Assembly: GCA_965652575.1 (NCBI GenBank)
Contig: CBFGWQ010000142.1
Coordinates: forward strand, 1 to 10,279
Length of the DNA: 10,279 nt
Reading direction: 5' to 3'
From: Arenibacter sp965652575
GTDB taxonomy: Bacteria; Bacteroidota; Bacteroidia; Flavobacteriales; Flavobacteriaceae
Positions 6,129 through 10,279 of this stretch are shown here, piece after piece. Each line of letters starts with the position of its first letter. The stretch's first letter is position 1. The notes under the pieces are model-generated. The model was given only the letters and a program-made list of their open reading frames with translations. It had not been told where the DNA came from and ran no database searches. The translations under genes and the position numbers were made by a program.

Positions 6129-7919
6129 CTAATTTAAACTTAAAATTAAGGATTCCAGGGGTTGCAAATCTATTCTTATATGGCCAATTTCGTTTTCTAC
6201 ACTTAGGGACAGCTCCTTTTCCCGGTACAATTTATCCTTCATAAGGTAGGTGTTGTCCTGTAGTCCCCATTCCCCAATAATTTCCCTTGGCAGCTTTAGA
6301 TCGAAGCCAAAGGCCCGATCTGCATCAAAATTAGAAATAATTATGAGTTTTTCAAGCTTGGACCATCTAACAAAGGATAAAACCCGATGATTATAATATT
6401 CCGTATAATCTTTGTTATAAAAATGAATGTCCCTGTACTTTCCCATTAAAGCACTGCTATTTATGGTGAAATTGAGCAGGTTCCTGTAAAATAGCCTTAA
6501 TTCTTTTTCTTTTGGGGATAATTGGCCTCCGTCAAATTTTTTGTTGTTTACCCAACGTTGAAAATGGGGTACCCCAACATAATCGAAGATGGAGGTTCTA
6601 CTTGGGGATCCAAATCCGGGGCTTTCAGCGGCCGGTTCCCCTACTTCCTGTCCGAAATAGATCATAGTAGGCGAGGTGCTTATGGTGGCGGAAACCACCA
6701 TGCCGGGTTTGGCTTTTTCCGCATTGCCCAAAAATTCGGGACAGGCAATACGCTGCTCGTCATGATTCTCCAGAAAATGCAGCATTTGGTGTTCAATATC
6801 CATGAGTCCGTTTTGTACTACCGGTATATGGTCCGTCCATCCATGCCCCTGCATAATGTGTTTTAAGGAGTCGTAAAATTCTACCTTGTCATAGAGATAG
6901 TCCATTTTTCCCTTAAAGATATACTCCCTGTACAACTGTGGATTATAAACCTCTGCCATTAAAAATGCATCCGGTTTTTTCATTTTTATGGACGAATTCA
7001 TGAAGCTCCAGAATTCTACGGGAACCATTTCGGCCATATCATAACGAAATCCGTCCACTCCTACGTCTAACCAGAATAGGGCAATATCCCTAAATTTTAT
7101 CCATGAATCCGGTACCTCCTTGTTTTTCCAAAATTCAAAATGTTCGGAAAAGTGCTTATGGCCAAAATCTTCTGGTAGGGTGTCAAAATCCCTATGTCCG
7201 TCCGGACCAATTCCGTAATTAATTTTTACGGTCTCGTACCAATCATTAAAATCGGGTTTGGACAAACGGGATCCATTTCCGGTCCATTTTGCAGGCGATT
7301 CGGTATACCTGCCATCGGCCAAGTAGTTTTTCTCCCCTCCCAAAGGAAGGTAGCCGTTCCGCCAATCCGGGACAGAAAATGGTTCTCCTGGGTTGTAATA
7401 AAAATTATTGTCCCTGGCGTAGACCACATTGGTATTGTCGTTGGCCCCAAAATCCAATACCCCTTTCGGGTTGTTCCTGCCTTCATATTTTCTGGCAATA
7501 TGGTTGGGGACTATATCTATGATCACTTTCAGGCCTGCCTTATGGCTCCTGGTCAGGAGGTCCTTGAACTCCAAATTTCTATTGATGGGATCGTTGGCCA
7601 AATCGGGGTTAACGCTGTAATAATCCTTTACGGCATAGGGAGAACCCGCCCTTCCCTTAACAATGTCCGGATCGTCATTGGAAATACCGTAAGCGGTATA
7701 ATCCCTTATGAGGGCGTGATGGAGTATGCCCGTATACCAAATATGGGTCACTCCCAGATCCTTGATTTCTTTTAAGGCCTTATGCGTAAAGTCACTAAAT
7801 TTGCCCACCCCGTTCTCCTCTATGGTCCCCCATGGTTTATTGGTGGTATTGGTATTGCCGAACAATCTGGTGAATACTTGATAAACTACTGCTTTTCCAA
7901 TTTCAGTGGTCTCTTTCAT
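6129..7919 (-). CDS. GH13 alpha-amylase-family enzyme, cytoplasmic
   Basis: This 596-residue enzyme should act on alpha-glucans or maltodextrins by the retaining GH13 mechanism. Conserved regions are complete: region I DIVPNH (135-140), region II DGFRYD with nucleophile Asp294, region III MAEV with acid/base Glu323, and region IV ENHDEQR with Asp387. A long B domain and insert occupies about 141-272 and contains KPDFN (221-225), resembling the region V motif that helps separate GH13 subfamilies. A C-terminal beta domain runs from about 495 to the end. There is no signal peptide, so the substrate is probably imported oligosaccharide rather than polymer. An in-frame TGA upstream with no start codon between fixes the ATG at 7919. 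It lies 158 bases downstream of the GH65 gene. I cannot decide between hydrolase and transglycosylase activity from sequence alone. Confidence 0.93.
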   Translation of the reverse strand: MKETTEIGKAVVYQVFTRLFGNTNTTNKPWGTIEENGVGKFSDFTHKALKEIKDLGVTHIWYTGILHHALIRDYTAYGISNDDPDIVKGRAGSPYAVKDYYSVNPDLANDPINRNLEFKDLLTRSHKAGLKVIIDIVPNHIARKYEGRNNPKGVLDFGANDNTNVVYARDNNFYYNPGEPFSVPDWRNGYLPLGGEKNYLADGRYTESPAKWTGNGSRLSKPDFNDWYETVKINYGIGPDGHRDFDTLPEDFGHKHFSEHFEFWKNKEVPDSWIKFRDIALFWLDVGVDGFRYDMAEMVPVEFWSFMNSSIKMKKPDAFLMAEVYNPQLYREYIFKGKMDYLYDKVEFYDSLKHIMQGHGWTDHIPVVQNGLMDIEHQMLHFLENHDEQRIACPEFLGNAEKAKPGMVVSATISTSPTMIYFGQEVGEPAAESPGFGSPSRTSIFDYVGVPHFQRWVNNKKFDGGQLSPKEKELRLFYRNLLNFTINSSALMGKYRDIHFYNKDYTEYYNHRVLSFVRWSKLEKLIIISNFDADRAFGFDLKLPREIIGEWGLQDNTYLMKDKLYREKELSLSVENEIGHIRIDLQPLESLILSLN

Positions 7920-8077
7920 TTTGTGCTTTCTTTTTGGAACAAAAAAATCAACTTTGTGTTGCTTGGCTTTTCAGTGCAATAATGATACTTGTTTTTGAAA
8001 TTGGGATCTATTTTTTCATTTTTTTTGCAAACCTCTTCTGGCTTTATTGTCTCAATATTTTTCAAAGTACTGGTAAT
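7920..8077 (-). other. 158-base spacer between the GH65 and GH13 genes
   Basis: This gap is long for two adjacent genes of one pathway on the same strand. It is AT-rich, with several A/T runs, and holds no ORF or clear hairpin terminator. A minus-strand TACTTTG (plus positions 8063-8069) is one base short of the TAnnTTTG -7 box and could be a weak internal promoter about 140 bases ahead of GH13. A purine-rich AAAGAAAG lies just before the GH13 ATG. Otherwise I see nothing specific in it. Confidence 0.3.
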
Positions 8078-10279
8078 TTAGTTGACTGGGGAATAGGTAT
8101 TTTGGCCAGTGGTTAAAACCACTCGTTTTCCATTTACCCTAATAGACATTTCATTCGTGCCTTCCAGATCAAATGTGGTTTCGTTTTCCGTAACCCTTAC
8201 CTTTAATATTCTATTCCTAAAATTTACCTTGAAGGAGTAGGATTTCCATTGCTTTGGTATTCTTGGGGAAAAGGATAGTTTGTCTTCCAATATCCGCATA
8301 CCTCCAAAACCTTCCACTATGCTCATCCAGGTGCCGGCCATGGATGTAATGTGCAGTCCTTCCTTTACTTCCTTATTATAATCGTCCAGATCCAATCGGG
8401 AGGTCCGTAGATACAAAGCATATGCCTGGTCCATTCTGTTCAATTTGGCAGCCTGGATACTGTGTACACAGGGCGATAAAGAAGATTCATGTACCGTAAA
8501 AGGTTCGTAAAAATCGAAATGTCTCTCCAATTCTTCCGTAGTAAAATGGTCTTCAAAGAAATAAAATCCCTGAAGGGTATCTGCCTGTTTAATGTAGGGG
8601 GATCTTAAGATCCTGTCCCAACTCCATTTTTGGTTTATAGGCCGTTCTTTTGGGTTTAATTCCTTGACAGGAACAAGTTCCTTGTCCAAAAAGCCATCTT
8701 GCTGTAAATAAATGCCCAAGTTTTCATTGAAAGGGAAATACATTTTCTTGGCCACCTTGCCCCAAGCTTCTGTTTCATTTTCCGTAAGTTTGGTTACCCC
8801 AATAATTCTGTGGTAATCATCCGGATAGCCGTCCTTAACTTTTTGTAGTTCCTGCAGGGTGTAGTTAATGCACCATTTTGCAATATAATTGGTGTAAAAG
8901 TTGTTGTTTACATTGTTCTCGTATTCATTGGGACCCGTGACCCCAAGAATTACATATTTGTTCTTTTGGGTAGAAAACGTGGCCCTTTGATGCCAAAAGC
9001 GGGCAATTCCGATCAAGACTTCCAATCCCATTTCGGGAATGTAGGTATAATCTCCGGTAAAACGGTAATAGTTGTAAATGGCAAAGGCAATGGCCCCGTT
9101 ACGGTGTATTTCCTCGAAGGTTATTTCCCATTCATTATGGCATTCCTCCCCGTTCATGGTTACCATGGGATACAGGGCCGCTCCATTTACAAAACCTAAT
9201 TTCCGGGCATTTTCAATGGCCTTTTCCAAATGGTTGTACCTATAGGTCAATAGGTTTCTTGCTACCTTTTTATTTTTGGTGGCCATATAAAATGGAATAC
9301 AGTAGGCCTCGGTATCCCAATAGGTGCTTCCACCGTATTTTTCCCCGGTGAATCCCTTTGGGCCAATATTGAGTCTGGAATCCTTGCCCAAATAGGTTTG
9401 GTTTAAATGAAAAATATTGAAGCGGATTCCCTGTTGCGCCTTTACATCGCCATCAATGGTAATATCGCTCATTTCCCAGATTTTGGACCATGATCTCTTT
9501 TGCTGCTCCAAAAGGGATTCAAAACCTATTTCGGTTACCTTTTGCAATACTTTCTTGGCAGCCGATATCAGTTCATTGGGCCTATGATTTGTAGAGACCG
9601 TATATCCACCAAACTTTACAAGTGTAAGGGTGTCCCCTTTTTTAAGGTTCTTTTTATATTGATGTACGGCAGTAGTATCCGACAAGGTTTCCAGTGGTTT
9701 TCCCGAAACTATTTCATTGTTATGGTACAATCTGGATTCCATAAAAGTACAGGTGGAGAAGTTGGTCTTCATGGTATGGGCCTCAATAAAGGCCTGACGA
9801 TCATCTGTTGTAACCCCTGTAGTGTTCCAAAATTGGTCCTCCCAATTGGTATCCTCGTTGGTTATCCCGCTATCCAGATAAGGTTGAAAGGTTATGGGGC
9901 TATCTTGGTTTATGGCTTTAATTTGGTATTTAATGGCACCAACTTCATCATGGTCCAAGCTAAGGAAACGTGTAACCCTTGCTTCAATGAGGGTGTCATT
10001 GGGCAATGTAGCCCTAAAGCTTCGCATATACCAACCCTCCTGCATGTTCAATTCCCTTCTGAAATCCTGAACATTTTTACAGGTATTCAGATCCAAAGTA
10101 TCGCCATTGACAAGCACATTGATCCCGATCCAGTTAGGAGCGTTCAATACCTTGGCAAAATATTCCGGATAGCCATTTTTCCACCATCCTACACGGGTTT
10201 TGTCCGGATAATACACCCCTCCGATATAGCTTCCTTGGAAAGTGGGCCCGGTGTATTTCTCTTCAAAATTGGCGCGTTG
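8078..10279 (-). CDS. mapA: GH65 maltose phosphorylase, partial (N-terminus off the right edge)
   Basis: This inverting phosphorylase converts maltose and phosphate to glucose and beta-glucose 1-phosphate in the cytoplasm. The frame is open to base 10279, giving 733 residues. The segment before the GTG at 10216 reads QRANFEEKYTG..., matching GH65 N-termini, so that GTG is internal. The catalytic general acid is the Glu of GPNEY (codon 8924-8926, residue 452 of this fragment). The loop that separates GH65 specificities reads CHNEWE, with His-Asn-Glu at codons 9131-9139 as in Lactobacillus maltose phosphorylases, which favours maltose over trehalose or kojibiose. HESSLS (codons 8474-8491) fits the phosphate-binding region. 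Comparing these positions with the published numbering suggests about 32-35 N-terminal residues are missing. A beta-sandwich domain closes the C-terminus. GH13 follows 158 bases downstream, a typical flavobacterial maltose arrangement. Maltose specificity is an inference. Confidence 0.93.
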   Translation of the reverse strand, partial: QRANFEEKYTGPTFQGSYIGGVYYPDKTRVGWWKNGYPEYFAKVLNAPNWIGINVLVNGDTLDLNTCKNVQDFRRELNMQEGWYMRSFRATLPNDTLIEARVTRFLSLDHDEVGAIKYQIKAINQDSPITFQPYLDSGITNEDTNWEDQFWNTTGVTTDDRQAFIEAHTMKTNFSTCTFMESRLYHNNEIVSGKPLETLSDTTAVHQYKKNLKKGDTLTLVKFGGYTVSTNHRPNELISAAKKVLQKVTEIGFESLLEQQKRSWSKIWEMSDITIDGDVKAQQGIRFNIFHLNQTYLGKDSRLNIGPKGFTGEKYGGSTYWDTEAYCIPFYMATKNKKVARNLLTYRYNHLEKAIENARKLGFVNGAALYPMVTMNGEECHNEWEITFEEIHRNGAIAFAIYNYYRFTGDYTYIPEMGLEVLIGIARFWHQRATFSTQKNKYVILGVTGPNEYENNVNNNFYTNYIAKWCINYTLQELQKVKDGYPDDYHRIIGVTKLTENETEAWGKVAKKMYFPFNENLGIYLQQDGFLDKELVPVKELNPKERPINQKWSWDRILRSPYIKQADTLQGFYFFEDHFTTEELERHFDFYEPFTVHESSLSPCVHSIQAAKLNRMDQAYALYLRTSRLDLDDYNKEVKEGLHITSMAGTWMSIVEGFGGMRILEDKLSFSPRIPKQWKSYSFKVNFRNRILKVRVTENETTFDLEGTNEMSIRVNGKRVVLTTGQNTYSPVN

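Noticed and set aside
7194..7775. Plus-strand open frame of 193 residues
   Set aside because: It lies wholly antisense to the conserved central part of the GH13 gene, resembles no family I recognise, and has no promoter-like signal. It is an accidental frame.
7934..8116. 60-residue plus-strand frame with hydrophobic runs across the GH65-GH13 gap
   Set aside because: Its composition comes from T-rich spacer DNA, it overlaps the end of GH65 on the other strand, and no plus-strand promoter is evident.
10214..10216. GTG as the start of the GH65 gene
   Set aside because: The frame stays open upstream to the window edge and encodes the conserved QRANFEEKYTG segment of GH65 proteins, so the gene continues beyond the window.

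Overview
The window looks like chromosomal DNA of a member of the Bacteroidota, most likely the family Flavobacteriaceae. This is an inference from several features. The coding sequence is AT-leaning and the genes lack Shine-Dalgarno sequences. A TAnnTTTG-type -7 element sits just in front of one start. The genome encodes a mevalonate-pathway decarboxylase, and a cytoplasmic maltose phosphorylase (GH65) lies next to a leaderless GH13 enzyme, a layout typical of flavobacterial maltose loci. I see no mobile element, CRISPR array, rRNA or tRNA.

Layout. (1) Positions 1-1037, minus strand: the N-terminal 345 residues of a diphosphomevalonate decarboxylase (isoprenoid synthesis), running off the left edge. 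(2) 1132-1605, plus strand: a TspO/MBR membrane protein with a TTG start, divergent from mvaD across 94 bases that hold both promoter candidates. (3) 1706-3952, plus strand: glpK and glpF, 18 bases apart, a glycerol uptake and phosphorylation unit. (4) 3961-5999, minus strand: a lipoprotein glycerophosphodiester phosphodiesterase (GDPD) followed by a BaiN/HI0933-type FAD flavoprotein. The stop and start codons overlap (TAATG), so translation is probably coupled. This pair converges on glpF with only 8 bases between stop codons. (5) 6129-10279, minus strand: a GH65 maltose phosphorylase, cut by the right edge and lacking about 35 N-terminal residues, then a GH13 alpha-amylase-family enzyme.

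How the genes may work together. GH13 and GH65 would process maltodextrins and maltose in the cytoplasm, giving glucose and beta-glucose 1-phosphate. The GDPD would split glycerophosphodiesters, and GlpF/GlpK would bring in glycerol and phosphorylate it to glycerol 3-phosphate. The window is therefore mostly carbon scavenging, with one isoprenoid gene and one TspO at the left. No glpD or glpT is visible.

I found no convincing new multi-gene system. The points most worth a second look are the GlpK regulatory loop, which lacks both known control sites; the W/G/Y/R selectivity filter of GlpF; the coupled GDPD-flavoprotein pair; and the palindromes between the GH13 and GDPD genes, one of which is a terminator-like hairpin facing the wrong way for its neighbours.
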